Shown here piece after piece: positions 41,772 through 51,398 of a stretch of DNA of 64,000 nt (the stretch's first letter is position 1; every line of letters starts with the position of its first letter). A program made the position numbers and the translations under genes. Origin of the DNA: Thermodesulfobacteriota bacterium (lineage in GTDB: Bacteria; Desulfobacterota; Desulfobacteria; Desulfobacterales; JAUWMJ01); assembly GCA_034189135.1 (NCBI GenBank), contig JAXHVO010000065.1:45194-109193 (forward strand). Direction: 5' to 3'. The notes below the pieces were generated by a model. It was not told the origin of the DNA. It ran no database searches and saw only the letters and a program-made list of their open reading frames with translations.

Positions 41772-43511
41772 TTGAGGCAATCAATTTTCAGGCTTTTAAG
41801 GACCAACGAGCACGGAATTATGGCCGTGCTGGCTGTTTTTGTGGGTCTGGCCGGCGGTTTTGGTGCGGTCGGATTCCGATATCTAATAAATTTTTTTCAG
41901 TTACTTGCCTATGGATCTGATGGCAATCTGCTCGATCTGGTAAGCTCAATTCCCTGGTATATAAGGGTCATCATTCCAGCCATCGGCGGACTGGTAGTCG
42001 GCCCAATGGTTTATTTTCTTGCCAGAGAAGCCAAAGGGCACGGCGTCCCTGAAGTGATGGAATCCGTGGCCCTGAAAAGCGGGCTTATCAGAAAGCGGTT
42101 GGTTGTTATAAAGTCTTTGGCATCAGCCATCTGCATAGGCACCGGGGGGTCCGTTGGAAGGGAAGGCCCGATAGTCCAGATAGGATCCGCCATCGGGTCA
42201 ACCATAGGACAGCTTCTTAAAATTTCTGCGGACAGAATGCGTACCCTGGTCGGGTGTGGGGCCGCCGCCGGCATCGCCGCCACTTTCAATGCCCCCATCG
42301 CAGGCTCCATGTTTGCCCTTGAAATCATTCTCGGTGATTTCGGTCTGGCCACATTCAGCCCCATTGTTATTTCCTCCGTGATTGCCACGGCTGTATCCCG
42401 CCATTTTTTAGGCGATGCCCCCGCATTTATTGTCCCCGCATACGAGCTGGTCAGTGCATGGGAGTTCCCCTTATACGTTACACTGGGGCTTTTTTGCGCG
42501 TTGGTGGCCGTTACTTTTACCAAAACGCTTTATCGGATGGAAGATATTTTCGATGGGTTGAAATTTCCCGAATACTTAAAGGCGATTTTGGGAGGTGTAA
42601 TCCTGGGAGTGATCAGCCTTCTTTTTCCTCAGATTCTGGGTGTCGGGTATGGTGCCATTGATCTGTCTCTGAGTCAGGCATATGCTTGGTGGTTGATGCT
42701 TGTTCTGGTGCTGTGTAAAATCCTGGCCACATCGATTACCATTGGCTCAGGAGGGTCGGGTGGTATATTCGCACCTTCACTTTTTATCGGCGCCATGGCC
42801 GGAGGTTTCTTTGGTACAGTCGTTCACGATCTCTTTCCTTCAGTCACAGCTTCCGCTGGTGCATACAGTATCGTCGGTATGGGAGCAGTTGTCAGCGCAA
42901 CCACTCATGGACCATTAACAGCATTATTGATGCTTTTTGAAATGACTGGTGATTATAAAATTATTCTTCCCTTGATGATTACCTGTATTATAAGCAACAT
43001 AGTCGGCAGGCAGCTTTTGAAAGAATCGATTTATACGTTAAAATTAATGCGGAGGGGCATCAACCTGGAAGAAGGAAAAGAGGTCAATGTATTAAAATCG
43101 ATCAAAGTAAGCGAAGTGATGAATACAGATGTGGAAACCATTACCGAGGCGTTAGGCCTGGAGCGACTGGCTGAGATAATCTCCAAAAGCAAATATAACA
43201 GCTTTCCGGTTGTCAAAGACGGAAACAAACTGTCAGGCATTATCTCCTTTTACGATTATAACGAAGCAATATTTGATGAGAACCTGAAAGGGTTGGTGGT
43301 TGCCAAAGATATTGCCACTTTGGATGTGGTGACCATATCCATGGATGACAATCTTTATAATGCCTTGGAAAAAATTACCTTTAAAGATTTTTCCATCCTC
43401 CCGGTTGTATCTCCTAACAACCCGGATAAACTGATGGGTGTCCTCACCCGCAGGGATATCATGGGGGCGTACAACAAGGCGGTGATTAAGAAATCGCTAT
43501 ACAGTGAGTAA
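41772..43511 (+). CDS. ClC-family chloride channel/antiporter with CBS pair
   Basis: A 579-residue membrane protein. The ClC core (residues 1-420) has selectivity motifs GTGGSVGREGPIVQIGSAIG, including the gating Glu in GREGP, and GSGGSGGIFAPSLFIGAMAG. Two CBS domains follow (about 440-560: VSEVMNTDVETI, NSFPVVKDGNKLSG, VVTISMDDNLYNAL), which may sense adenine nucleotides. The GREGP motif points to chloride, not the fluoride-type ClC. The start is a TTG next to the FHA stop, supported by GAGG; an internal ATG (codon 17) is an alternative. Confidence 0.9.
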   Translation: MRQSIFRLLRTNEHGIMAVLAVFVGLAGGFGAVGFRYLINFFQLLAYGSDGNLLDLVSSIPWYIRVIIPAIGGLVVGPMVYFLAREAKGHGVPEVMESVALKSGLIRKRLVVIKSLASAICIGTGGSVGREGPIVQIGSAIGSTIGQLLKISADRMRTLVGCGAAAGIAATFNAPIAGSMFALEIILGDFGLATFSPIVISSVIATAVSRHFLGDAPAFIVPAYELVSAWEFPLYVTLGLFCALVAVTFTKTLYRMEDIFDGLKFPEYLKAILGGVILGVISLLFPQILGVGYGAIDLSLSQAYAWWLMLVLVLCKILATSITIGSGGSGGIFAPSLFIGAMAGGFFGTVVHDLFPSVTASAGAYSIVGMGAVVSATTHGPLTALLMLFEMTGDYKIILPLMITCIISNIVGRQLLKESIYTLKLMRRGINLEEGKEVNVLKSIKVSEVMNTDVETITEALGLERLAEIISKSKYNSFPVVKDGNKLSGIISFYDYNEAIFDENLKGLVVAKDIATLDVVTISMDDNLYNALEKITFKDFSILPVVSPNNPDKLMGVLTRRDIMGAYNKAVIKKSLYSE

Positions 43512-43519
43512 GCATACTT

Positions 43520-43602
43520 TTTTACCACGGAGTTACACGAAAATTTCACAGGTACTAAAAAACTAAAATTCCGTGAGTCTCCGTGCAACTCCGTGGTTAA
43601 TA
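43520..43602. repeat. CCACGGAG palindrome acting as possible bidirectional terminator
   Basis: ACCACGGAGTTACACG (43525-43540) and CGTGCAACTCCGTGGT (43582-43597) form a long stem between the convergent ClC and rmuC genes. Its position between stop codons fits a terminator role, and it belongs to the dispersed repeat family of this window. Confidence 0.6.
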
Positions 43603-43613
43603 TTTTCAAAAGG

Positions 43614-44960
43614 TTAATCGGTTAATACGTCATTTACTTCTTCTTTTTCTTCCTCTCCAATCATTTTGGTTGCTTCTTCCATGGGGATTTCCTGGACTTT
43701 TTTAAGCTTGCGTTCAATGGCACGGGTTCTTACTTCTGCTTTATCTATGGTGTTGCTGGCTTCCTTTAGTTTCTTTTTCGTTTTTGCCAGAACATCACCG
43801 AATTTGCCGAATTCGGTTTTTACCACACCCAGCAATTCCCATACTTCGCTTGAACGTTTTTCTATGGCCAGTGTCCTGAATCCCATATGCAGGCTGTTGA
43901 GCAAAGCGGCCAGTGTGGTCGGTCCGGTAATAACAATACGGTATTCACGCTGGAGCATATCGCACAAACCCGGGCGACGCAGTACCTCTGCATACAATCC
44001 CTCAACGGGCAGAAACATAATACCGAAATCAGTGGTGTTGGGGGGATCAATATACTTTTCCCTGATTTGTTTGGCTTCGGCCTTTATGCGTATTTCCAGG
44101 CTTTTTACCGCTTTTTCGGCCAGCTCCCTGTCCGCATTCTCCTGTGCATCAATCAGGCGCTGGTAATCTTCCTGGGGAAATTTGGAATCTATCGGCATCC
44201 AGACAACTTTTTCCTTGTCTGTACCCTGTCCGGGAAGTTTTATGGCAAACTCAACCCTTTCATTACTGTTGGTTTTGGTAGCCACATTCACATCATACTG
44301 ATCCGAAGTTAAAATCTGTTCGAGAATATTGCCCAGTTGGATTTCACCCCACGTGCCTCTGGTTTTTACATTGGTTAGAACTTTTTTTAAATCACCCACC
44401 CCGGTGGCCAGGGTACGCATTTCTCCCAGCCCTTTATACACCTGTTCAAGACGTTCACTCACCTGTTTGAAAGATTCACCCAAACGCTTTTCCAGGGTAG
44501 ATTGCAGTTTTTCATCGACAGTGGCTCGCATTTGTTCCAGTTTTTTACTGTTATCCTCCTGCAGCGCACGAAGTTGATTCTCCATGCCCAAACGCATGGT
44601 CTCTAATTTATCTTCATTTAATTTGGTCATATCTCCCAGCTGTTTGGAAAAAGAATCAAGCTGACCCTTTTGCATACCGGCGTTTTCCGTCATTCGTTTG
44701 AGCAGTGAATCGCTGAAATCCTTTAAGGATTTACTCAGTTCCTCGCGCGCAATTTTTGCACCGCCAGCGGTTTCTTCCCTGTTTCTGGATATTTCGTCTT
44801 TGATGACCCGTTCGGTTTGCTGATGCCTGTTTTCAAGGGATGATAAACTTTCTTTCAGTTTAGCGGCCGTTTCATCTGATTTTTGTCTAATCAGCATAAC
44901 GAGAAGGATGATTAGAAAAATAAAGGGCAAACCAATAAAAAGTAATACGTTTTCATCCAT
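43614..44960 (-). CDS. rmuC: RmuC-family DNA recombination protein
   Basis: A 448-residue protein. One N-terminal membrane segment (LLFIGLPFIFLIILLVMLI), a long coiled coil (residues 30-170) and the RmuC nuclease-like domain (LKKVLTNVKTRGTWGEIQLG, VWMPIDSKFPQEDYQRLIDA, FGIMFLPVEGLYAEVLRR). RmuC limits DNA inversions and belongs to the PD-(D/E)xK superfamily. AAAGGATTATGTA precedes the ATG. It stands alone, converging on the ClC gene. Confidence 0.92.
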   Translation of the reverse strand: MDENVLLFIGLPFIFLIILLVMLIRQKSDETAAKLKESLSSLENRHQQTERVIKDEISRNREETAGGAKIAREELSKSLKDFSDSLLKRMTENAGMQKGQLDSFSKQLGDMTKLNEDKLETMRLGMENQLRALQEDNSKKLEQMRATVDEKLQSTLEKRLGESFKQVSERLEQVYKGLGEMRTLATGVGDLKKVLTNVKTRGTWGEIQLGNILEQILTSDQYDVNVATKTNSNERVEFAIKLPGQGTDKEKVVWMPIDSKFPQEDYQRLIDAQENADRELAEKAVKSLEIRIKAEAKQIREKYIDPPNTTDFGIMFLPVEGLYAEVLRRPGLCDMLQREYRIVITGPTTLAALLNSLHMGFRTLAIEKRSSEVWELLGVVKTEFGKFGDVLAKTKKKLKEASNTIDKAEVRTRAIERKLKKVQEIPMEEATKMIGEEEKEEVNDVLTD

Positions 44961-45249
44961 TACATAATCCTTTTTGGTAAAAATCTATCATGGATTTTCA
45001 CGGAAGCTTTACTGAATGGTTTGATCTAACAAACATTAAAGACCATTGTTTTAATATCATAGATATGTCGTGCTCCTCCGCGGTGAAAAACTATACGGAA
45101 ACGTACCTTTTGAGTCAAGGATTAATGCCTCATGTTATCCGCTGTCCTTTGTCCAAATAATTGCTATGATCAGAGAACTTGTCCTTGATCATGATGGTAA
45201 AATCATGTATCTTGCAGCCTGCATCCTAGATCATCATAAGGAGATAACC

Positions 45250-47127
45250 ATGTCAAAGGTTGGGTATTGGGCAGACAATTATATTAGTAATAAACGTTCA
45301 GCTCAAGAGGCGATTCGCTTAATCAAGCCAGGCCGGAGGGTCTTTATCGGTTCCTCCTGCGGAGAACCGCAATATCTTGTCAGGACACTTTCTGAAGCTT
45401 CAAGCCGCTTGACGGACATCGAAATCGTTCGCCTGCTGGCCCTGGAAAGTACACCGTTGACGCTAATTGCGAATAAAACCATGGACCATGCGTTAAATAT
45501 CAGGTCTTTTTATCTGGGCTCCGCCAAGCCGCAAGGCCTGGCAAGGAACATGCGTTTTATCACTCCAATGAACCTTTCTGCCATTCCCCGTCTTTTCAGG
45601 AGCAGAAGGCTTCCTATAAATGTCGCCATGATTCAGGTATCACCGCCGGATGATTTCGGATGGATGAGCCTCGGTATTTCCGTAGACATTACTCTGGCCG
45701 CGGCTTTATCTGCGGACCTTGTTATTGCCCAGGTGAATAACAGGATGCCGAGAGTTCTTGGTCAAAGTTTTATCCATGTGAATGATGTGGATGTTTTTGT
45801 GGAACATGATGAAGAGCTGCTCACCATCGGTGAATCGCCGGAACTCGAATCTGCAAATACAATCGGTAAAATTATCGCCAGGCTGATTGAAGATGGCTCT
45901 ACCATTCAGATCGGGCTTGGCACAACCTCTCAGGCGGTCTTCACCGGCATGTCGGACAAGAATGACCTAGGCATACATACACAGTACCTTACCGATGACA
46001 TCATGCATCTTATATCAAGAGGTGTGGTCACAAACCGTAAAAAAGGATTTAACGAAGGAAAGCTGGTGGCAAGCAGCGCCATCGGTTCGCAGGCGCTCTA
46101 TGAATTTATGCATGACAATCCGGCCCTTGACTTTCACCCTTCGGACTATGTGAATGATCCGGGTATTATTTCCCGCCACAACAGGATGGTTTCAATGAAT
46201 GTGGCACTGGCCATGGACTTGACCGGACAGGTTGCTGCCGATGCGCTTCCGCACAACCATTATACAGGCGTAACCGGTACGCTCGATTTTATCAGGGGCT
46301 CGGCTCAGGCGGAAGGCGGCAAATCCATACTGATGTTTACCTCTACATCAAGAGACGGCAAAAAAAGCCGTATTGTTCCGATGCTTGATACCGCTGTGGT
46401 TGTTCCCAGGGGTGATGCCCATTATGTGGTTACCGAGTTCGGCGCAGTCAATCTTTTCGGAAAAAGCCTCCAGGAAAGGGCAAGAGCCATGATAAGTATT
46501 GCACATCCTGACTTTCGCAATGAGCTTTTTTATGAAGCAAAAAAAATAGGGCTGATTAGCGAGGCGCGAACGCTAAAGGAATCGATTAAACACGGGGTTT
46601 ATCCGTTTCAGCTGGAAGAAGCCAGAGAGATCGACGGAGAATTGGTGACCATTCGCCCGGCCAAACCGGTGGATGAAAGAAGGATACAGGAACACTTTTA
46701 CAGCCTTGACAAAACGGACATTGTTTCCCGATTTTTCCATGAAAAAACCAGTTTTGTCCGTGACGAGGCGGAAGGTGTTTCCCAGATAGACTATCTAAAA
46801 GATCTGACCATTATTGCGGTTGTGGGGGAGTTTGGCTTTGGAAGAGTGGTTGGTGTGGGAGAATATCTGCTGGACCCGGGGAAAAATATTGCTGAAGTCG
46901 CTTTTTCCATCAGCAAAGAGTTTCAGGGCAAAGGACTCGGCAAGATTTTACTGAAAAAACTTTGCATGGCAGCACGGGAAAACGGAATTGCGGGCCTGGT
47001 GGCCTACACCTCACCCGGGAACAAAAGTATGATAAAGCTGTTTAATACCTTGCCTTTTAAAACAAAGACCTTCTTTGACGGTGACATGCTTTCGCTGACT
47101 TGCCGTTTTGATGAAGTGGCGTCTTGA
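45250..47127 (+). CDS. Acetyl-CoA hydrolase/CoA-transferase fused to a GNAT acetyltransferase
   Basis: A 625-residue two-domain enzyme. Residues about 15-435 are a 4-hydroxybutyrate/acetyl-CoA CoA-transferase type domain with TIQIGLGTTSQAVF, the catalytic-Glu region VVTEFGAVNLFGKSLQERA and NHYTGVTGTLDF. Residues about 460-620 are a GNAT domain (ISKEFQGKGLGKILLKKLCM). The fusion is known in anaerobes; it may couple acyl-CoA handling to N-acetylation or to regulation by acetylation. The ATG at 45250 is preferred because AAGGAG lies 6 bases upstream; the frame is open back to 45070. The 289 bases upstream hold only degenerate repeat-like pieces (CACGGAAGC, CCGCGGTGAAAAA). Confidence 0.88.
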   Translation: MSKVGYWADNYISNKRSAQEAIRLIKPGRRVFIGSSCGEPQYLVRTLSEASSRLTDIEIVRLLALESTPLTLIANKTMDHALNIRSFYLGSAKPQGLARNMRFITPMNLSAIPRLFRSRRLPINVAMIQVSPPDDFGWMSLGISVDITLAAALSADLVIAQVNNRMPRVLGQSFIHVNDVDVFVEHDEELLTIGESPELESANTIGKIIARLIEDGSTIQIGLGTTSQAVFTGMSDKNDLGIHTQYLTDDIMHLISRGVVTNRKKGFNEGKLVASSAIGSQALYEFMHDNPALDFHPSDYVNDPGIISRHNRMVSMNVALAMDLTGQVAADALPHNHYTGVTGTLDFIRGSAQAEGGKSILMFTSTSRDGKKSRIVPMLDTAVVVPRGDAHYVVTEFGAVNLFGKSLQERARAMISIAHPDFRNELFYEAKKIGLISEARTLKESIKHGVYPFQLEEAREIDGELVTIRPAKPVDERRIQEHFYSLDKTDIVSRFFHEKTSFVRDEAEGVSQIDYLKDLTIIAVVGEFGFGRVVGVGEYLLDPGKNIAEVAFSISKEFQGKGLGKILLKKLCMAARENGIAGLVAYTSPGNKSMIKLFNTLPFKTKTFFDGDMLSLTCRFDEVAS

Positions 47128-47646
47128 TGGCTTAGCAAAAAGTCTCATCTATTGCCAATTGGTATCGTTTGGCAACGGTTACATTTCTTCCCAATATCAT
47201 GACAGGTTACAACCGGTTCGCTTTAAGAATTCAGGCCCTGCGGCAAATAAGGGCTGCGAAACTCGAGGTAATTTTTTACCAGGCTACCGGTTGAATCTAA
47301 TTTAGTTTTAAAACGATATTTAATTGTGATAGTCTATTGACAAACCAAAGCGGCCAATATATGTAAATTGATTGATAAAATACAGGTCAGACCGGTTTGC
47401 AATTTCAACCCTGTGCTTGTTAACTTATCGTTTTTATAGAAAGTATCAATTCATCATTTCTATATCCCTGTTCATTTATAAAAATAATTCTACCGATGTA
47501 GATTTTAATAAAAAATTAGCTTAATGAAAGGGGGGTGAACATAATTTAAAATCCGGGCATCATGTTTTTGCCCATTTGGTGTTAACAAATCAAAATTGTG
47601 GCTAGAAAAGCTTTAATTTATAATTTTCCATCTAAAGGAGGTTACA
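47128..47646 (+). promoter_or_regulatory. Long leader region of the acs operon
   Basis: This 519-base gap has no supported gene. It holds a possible promoter (TTGACA at 47337-47342, 17 bases, then TATGTA at 47360-47365, a poor -10), AT-rich stretches, and a small hairpin GGGCA (47555-47559) / TGCCC (47569-47573). The ribosome-binding site AAAGGAGG for acsD is at its end. The length suggests regulation by leader RNA or bound proteins; I recognise no riboswitch. Confidence 0.4.
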
Positions 47647-49188
47647 TTGGGCTTTGAATTTTACAAAGAATCTTATACCGGCAGTATAAAGGAAATTGCC
47701 ATAGGAGACGGTGCCAAAGCGGTTACTGTAGGCGGTGAGACATGCTATCCTTTCTATCAGTTTGAAGGTGAAATGCCCAACAAGCCCAGGATTGCAATGG
47801 AAATTTGGGACATGGAGCCCGAAGAATGGGCGGAATCTGCTCTCAGCCATTTCAAGGATGTCCTTTCAGATCCGGCGGCATGGGCCAAAAAATGTGTGGA
47901 TGAGTTTGGCGCTGAAATGATTGTGTTGCAGCTTAAAAGCATTGACCCCAACGGTGCGGACGCAAGCCCTGAAGATGCGGCGGCAACGGTGAAAAAAGTC
48001 AGCGAAGCCATCGACGTTCCGTTGATTGTATGGGGCTGTGCCAGCCCACAGAAGGATGAGGATGTTTTGAAAAAAGTGGCTGAAGAATGCCAGAATGCAA
48101 ATTTGACGATCGGACCGGTGGAGGATAAAAACCACAAGGGGATCGGGGCTGCGGCAATGGGGTATGGGCATACCATTATTTCGTCTTCGCCCATTGATGT
48201 GAACATTGCCAAACAGGTGAACATTCTTCTGGAAAACCTGGGGATGTCTATGGACAAAATAATTGTTGATCCGACCACCGGTGGTTTGGGTTACGGCATG
48301 GAGTATTCATATTCGGTCATGGAGCGGCTGAGAATGGCAGCCCTGTCTCAGGGCGATGATAAACTCCAGTTTCCCATTATAAACAACCTGGGTAACGAAG
48401 TCTGGAAATGCAAGGAGGCCAAACAGCCGGTCGATGAAATGCCGATACTGGGTGATCCCGAAAAACGGGGAATCCTTATGGAGGCAGTGGGTGCGGTAAG
48501 CTACCTGATGGGAGGTTCGGATATTCTTATTATGAGGCATCCTGAATCTGTTCGTATGGTCAGGGCTTTCATCGATCTGGTTTCAGACGGCGGGGCGGCA
48601 GGTGATGTGGCTTCCATCAAAAAGGATCTGGATGACGTTAACATCGACCTAGTATCCCTTGCACCGGAGCCTGACCTGACAATAGAAGAAGAGGTCAAGA
48701 AGGCGCCAGCGCCGAAGAAAGAAGCTCCTCCGGCTAAAAAGGCCGCACCGGCAAAAGCGGCTGCACCGGCAAAAGAAGCTGCACCGGCAAAAGAGGCCGC
48801 ACCGGCAAAACCTGCGGAACCGGCAAAAGAAGCGGTAGCCGAAAAAGCCGAGGACGATGCCAAGGCCAAAGCTGAAGCTGAAGCCAAAGCCAAGGCGGAT
48901 GCTGAAGCAAAGGCAAAAGCAGAGGTAGAAGCCAAAGCCAAAGCCGAAGAGGAAGCCAAGGCCAAGGCCGAGGCAGAAGCCAAAGCCAAGGCGGATGCCG
49001 AAGCCAAAGTTAAGGCTGAAGAGGTTGCCAAGCGTGAGGCCGAAGAAGATGCCCTCAGACAGCAGAGAGCAAAAGAGCGCGAAGAAAGAATGGCAAGGGA
49101 TACCAAGCCCAAAGATAAAAAGGTGACAGTGACGGCGGCCAAGACCCAGAGATCCGCTTTATCTAAATTTAAGAATATTAGAAGATAA
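47647..49188 (+). CDS. acsD: Corrinoid/iron-sulfur protein small (delta) subunit with long charged tail
   Basis: A 513-residue protein. Residues 1-330 are the TIM-barrel CFeSP small subunit ([59 protein letters not shown]). With AcsC it carries the methyl group to acetyl-CoA synthase. Residues 340-513 form an extra tail: PAK-rich repeats (352-400), then EAKAKA repeats (401-465) predicting a long charged helix, then a basic end. The usual protein stops near 310-330. The TTG start is backed by AAGGAGG at the right distance. It is the first gene of the operon acsD-A-B-C-E. Confidence 0.92.
   Translation: MGFEFYKESYTGSIKEIAIGDGAKAVTVGGETCYPFYQFEGEMPNKPRIAMEIWDMEPEEWAESALSHFKDVLSDPAAWAKKCVDEFGAEMIVLQLKSIDPNGADASPEDAAATVKKVSEAIDVPLIVWGCASPQKDEDVLKKVAEECQNANLTIGPVEDKNHKGIGAAAMGYGHTIISSSPIDVNIAKQVNILLENLGMSMDKIIVDPTTGGLGYGMEYSYSVMERLRMAALSQGDDKLQFPIINNLGNEVWKCKEAKQPVDEMPILGDPEKRGILMEAVGAVSYLMGGSDILIMRHPESVRMVRAFIDLVSDGGAAGDVASIKKDLDDVNIDLVSLAPEPDLTIEEEVKKAPAPKKEAPPAKKAAPAKAAAPAKEAAPAKEAAPAKPAEPAKEAVAEKAEDDAKAKAEAEAKAKADAEAKAKAEVEAKAKAEEEAKAKAEAEAKAKADAEAKVKAEEVAKREAEEDALRQQRAKEREERMARDTKPKDKKVTVTAAKTQRSALSKFKNIRR
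48700..49041 (+). repeat. Low-complexity repeat coding the AcsD tail
   Basis: Codon-level repeats such as GCACCGGCAAAAGAAGCT (PAKEAA) and units of GAAGCCAAAGCCAAGGC (EAKAKA) make up this stretch. The composition is Ala, Lys and Glu with a Pro-rich first third. On the opposite strand the same bases read as a spurious Ala/Leu-rich open frame. Confidence 0.85.
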
Positions 49189-49301
49189 TGTGTCATCATT
49201 GAAATCGAAGGTTTAAAATATGCGGTTTGAAATTTATGGAGCATATTTAGTACCCATTAAGATAATAATTAATCACTTAATAACATGAGGAGGAACCTCA
49301 A

Positions 49302-51332
49302 ATGGCAGAAGTAAAAAAAGCAACGGTAGCCAAACCGGCAAAGGCTCCCAAAATGGCTGATCCGGTAAAGGCTTCCATTGATTTAGCTACTCAGGAGATG
49401 ATAGCTAGAGCTCAGGAACTGGGTATTGAAACGATTTTTGACCGAGCGGAAAAAATGAAGCCCTGTAATATTGGTGTCCAGGGGACATGCTGTAAAAACT
49501 GTTCCATGGGACCCTGTCGTCTGCCTTTACCCAAAGCCGGGATAGAAGGCAAAGATGAAAGAAAAGGAATGTGCGGTGCCACGGCAAATACCATTGCGGC
49601 ACGTAACTTTATTCGGATGATTGCAGGCGGTGCTTCAGCGCACTCCGACCATGGACGCTGTGTGGCGGAAGTGTTTATGTCTGTTGCCCGGAAACAGACA
49701 GATGCCTATAAAATAAAAGATGTTGATAAACTTCTGGCGGTTGCAGAAGCACTTGGTGTGGCCACCACAGTTGAGGTGGACGGAGAAGAGCTTGACAGAG
49801 ATATGGATGAAATTGTCCTGGAAACAGCTGAGGTTGCACTGGCTGAATGGGGCAAGCCGGAAGGCGAACTTCTTTACGCCAAACGGGCGCCGGCGCCACT
49901 TTATGAAAAATGGAAGAAAGCCGGTGTTATTCCGAGAAATATCGATAGAGAAATCGTTGAAATCATGCATCGCACCCATATAGGTGTGGACCAAGATTTC
50001 AGAAATTTGATCAAACAGGGCTCCCGGGCAGCTATTGCAGATGGCTGGGGTGGAAGTATGCTGGCCACCGATTTGCAGGATATACTTTTCGGTACCCCCT
50101 ATCCTATTCAGTCTGAGGCAAATCTTGGGGTCATGAAGGAGGATCATGTCAATCTTATTGTACATGGACATGAGCCGGTCCTTTCGGAAATGATCATCGC
50201 AGTTGCCCAGAAGAAGGAGATGATCGATTATGCCAAGAAAAAAGGCGCAAAGGGTATTCAGCTAAGTGGTATCTGCTGTACAGCCAATGAAATGCTCCAA
50301 CGTCACGGCGTTCCCCCGGCAGGCACATTTCTGCAGCAGGAACTTGCCATCATCACCGGTGCATGTGACGCCATGGTTGTAGATATTCAATGTATTATGC
50401 AAAGCATTGCAAATGTTGCAGATTGTTTCCATACCAAGCTCATCACCACGCATCCCATTGCCAAGATGGAGCAGGACAATGTCATCCATATCGAGTTTGA
50501 TGAACATCATGCTTTGGAAGATGCTGAAAAAATTGTTAAAATGGCGATCGATAACTTCAAAAACAGAAAAGCGGAAGTAATGATTCCCAAACATAAAGCT
50601 CCCCAGGTCGCCGGTTTTGGTGTTGAGTCAGTCGAATACCACCTTGGCGGATCTTTCCGCGGAACCTATTACACGCTGAATGACAATATTATCAACGGTC
50701 GGATCCGGGGTATTGCGGGTGTGGTTGGCTGCAACAATGTTCGCACCAGGCATAATGAAGGCCATATCCAGGTTGTAAAGGAACTGATTAAAAATGACGT
50801 GATTGTCCTGACTACAGGATGCAACGGCATTGCCTGTGCCATGGAAGGTCTGCTGACTCCTGAAAGTGCGGCAGTTCATTGCGGTTCCGGTCTTGCCGAG
50901 GTATGCGAAACTGTCGGTATTCCTCCGGTTCTTCATTTAGGCTCCTGCGTGGACAACAGCCGGATTCTTCTGGCTGCAACCGAAGTGGTTAAAGCAGGTG
51001 GACTGGGAAATGACATTTCCGATGTGCCGGTTGCAGGAAGTGCACCTGAATGGATGAGTGAAAAGGCGATCAGCATCGGACATTATTTTGTTGTTTCAGG
51101 TGTTTACACGGTATTCGGCGTCACCCTGCCCACCTCAGGTGCCCCAGTTTTTCATAACCATATCTGTAATGAACTTGAAAATATTTACGGCGGTATGTGG
51201 GATATCGAGGTTGATCCGATCAAGCATGCGCAAAAAATGATCGCCCATATAGACAAAAAACGTAAGGCCCTGGGAATAGACAAAGCCAGAGAAAGGGTCA
51301 TGATGGATTTTGCCGCACGCCAGGCTCTTTAG
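49302..51332 (+). CDS. acsA: CO dehydrogenase catalytic subunit
   Basis: A 676-residue Ni-Fe-S carbon monoxide dehydrogenase, the alpha-type subunit that supplies CO to AcsB. Cluster-binding motifs are visible in the N-terminus (CNIGVQGTCCKNCSMGPC, MCGATANT), and later GIQLSGICCTANEM, ACDAMVVDIQCIMQ, GCNGIACAME and LGSCVDNSR line the Ni-cluster region. Length fits CooS/AcsA. AGGAGG precedes the ATG. No CooC, CooF or nickel insertase gene is inside the operon, so maturation genes must be elsewhere. Confidence 0.95.
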   Translation: MAEVKKATVAKPAKAPKMADPVKASIDLATQEMIARAQELGIETIFDRAEKMKPCNIGVQGTCCKNCSMGPCRLPLPKAGIEGKDERKGMCGATANTIAARNFIRMIAGGASAHSDHGRCVAEVFMSVARKQTDAYKIKDVDKLLAVAEALGVATTVEVDGEELDRDMDEIVLETAEVALAEWGKPEGELLYAKRAPAPLYEKWKKAGVIPRNIDREIVEIMHRTHIGVDQDFRNLIKQGSRAAIADGWGGSMLATDLQDILFGTPYPIQSEANLGVMKEDHVNLIVHGHEPVLSEMIIAVAQKKEMIDYAKKKGAKGIQLSGICCTANEMLQRHGVPPAGTFLQQELAIITGACDAMVVDIQCIMQSIANVADCFHTKLITTHPIAKMEQDNVIHIEFDEHHALEDAEKIVKMAIDNFKNRKAEVMIPKHKAPQVAGFGVESVEYHLGGSFRGTYYTLNDNIINGRIRGIAGVVGCNNVRTRHNEGHIQVVKELIKNDVIVLTTGCNGIACAMEGLLTPESAAVHCGSGLAEVCETVGIPPVLHLGSCVDNSRILLAATEVVKAGGLGNDISDVPVAGSAPEWMSEKAISIGHYFVVSGVYTVFGVTLPTSGAPVFHNHICNELENIYGGMWDIEVDPIKHAQKMIAHIDKKRKALGIDKARERVMMDFAARQAL

Positions 51333-51398
51333 GTATAACCAGGATTATGTATTGTAAAAGATTATCAAATATAAAATCCTCAACGAAGGAGGAACGAA

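Noticed and set aside
45070..45249. Extended start of the CoA-transferase/GNAT gene
   Set aside because: The extra 60 residues show no domain, while the ATG at 45250 has a consensus ribosome-binding site.
47108..47305. 65-codon frame after the CoA-transferase/GNAT gene
   Set aside because: It starts inside the previous gene, has no ribosome-binding site and no recognisable sequence.
48501..49244. Long Ala/Leu-rich frame on the minus strand over the AcsD tail
   Set aside because: It is the mirror of the Ala/Lys/Glu-rich repeat on the plus strand, with no start signal and no homologous look.
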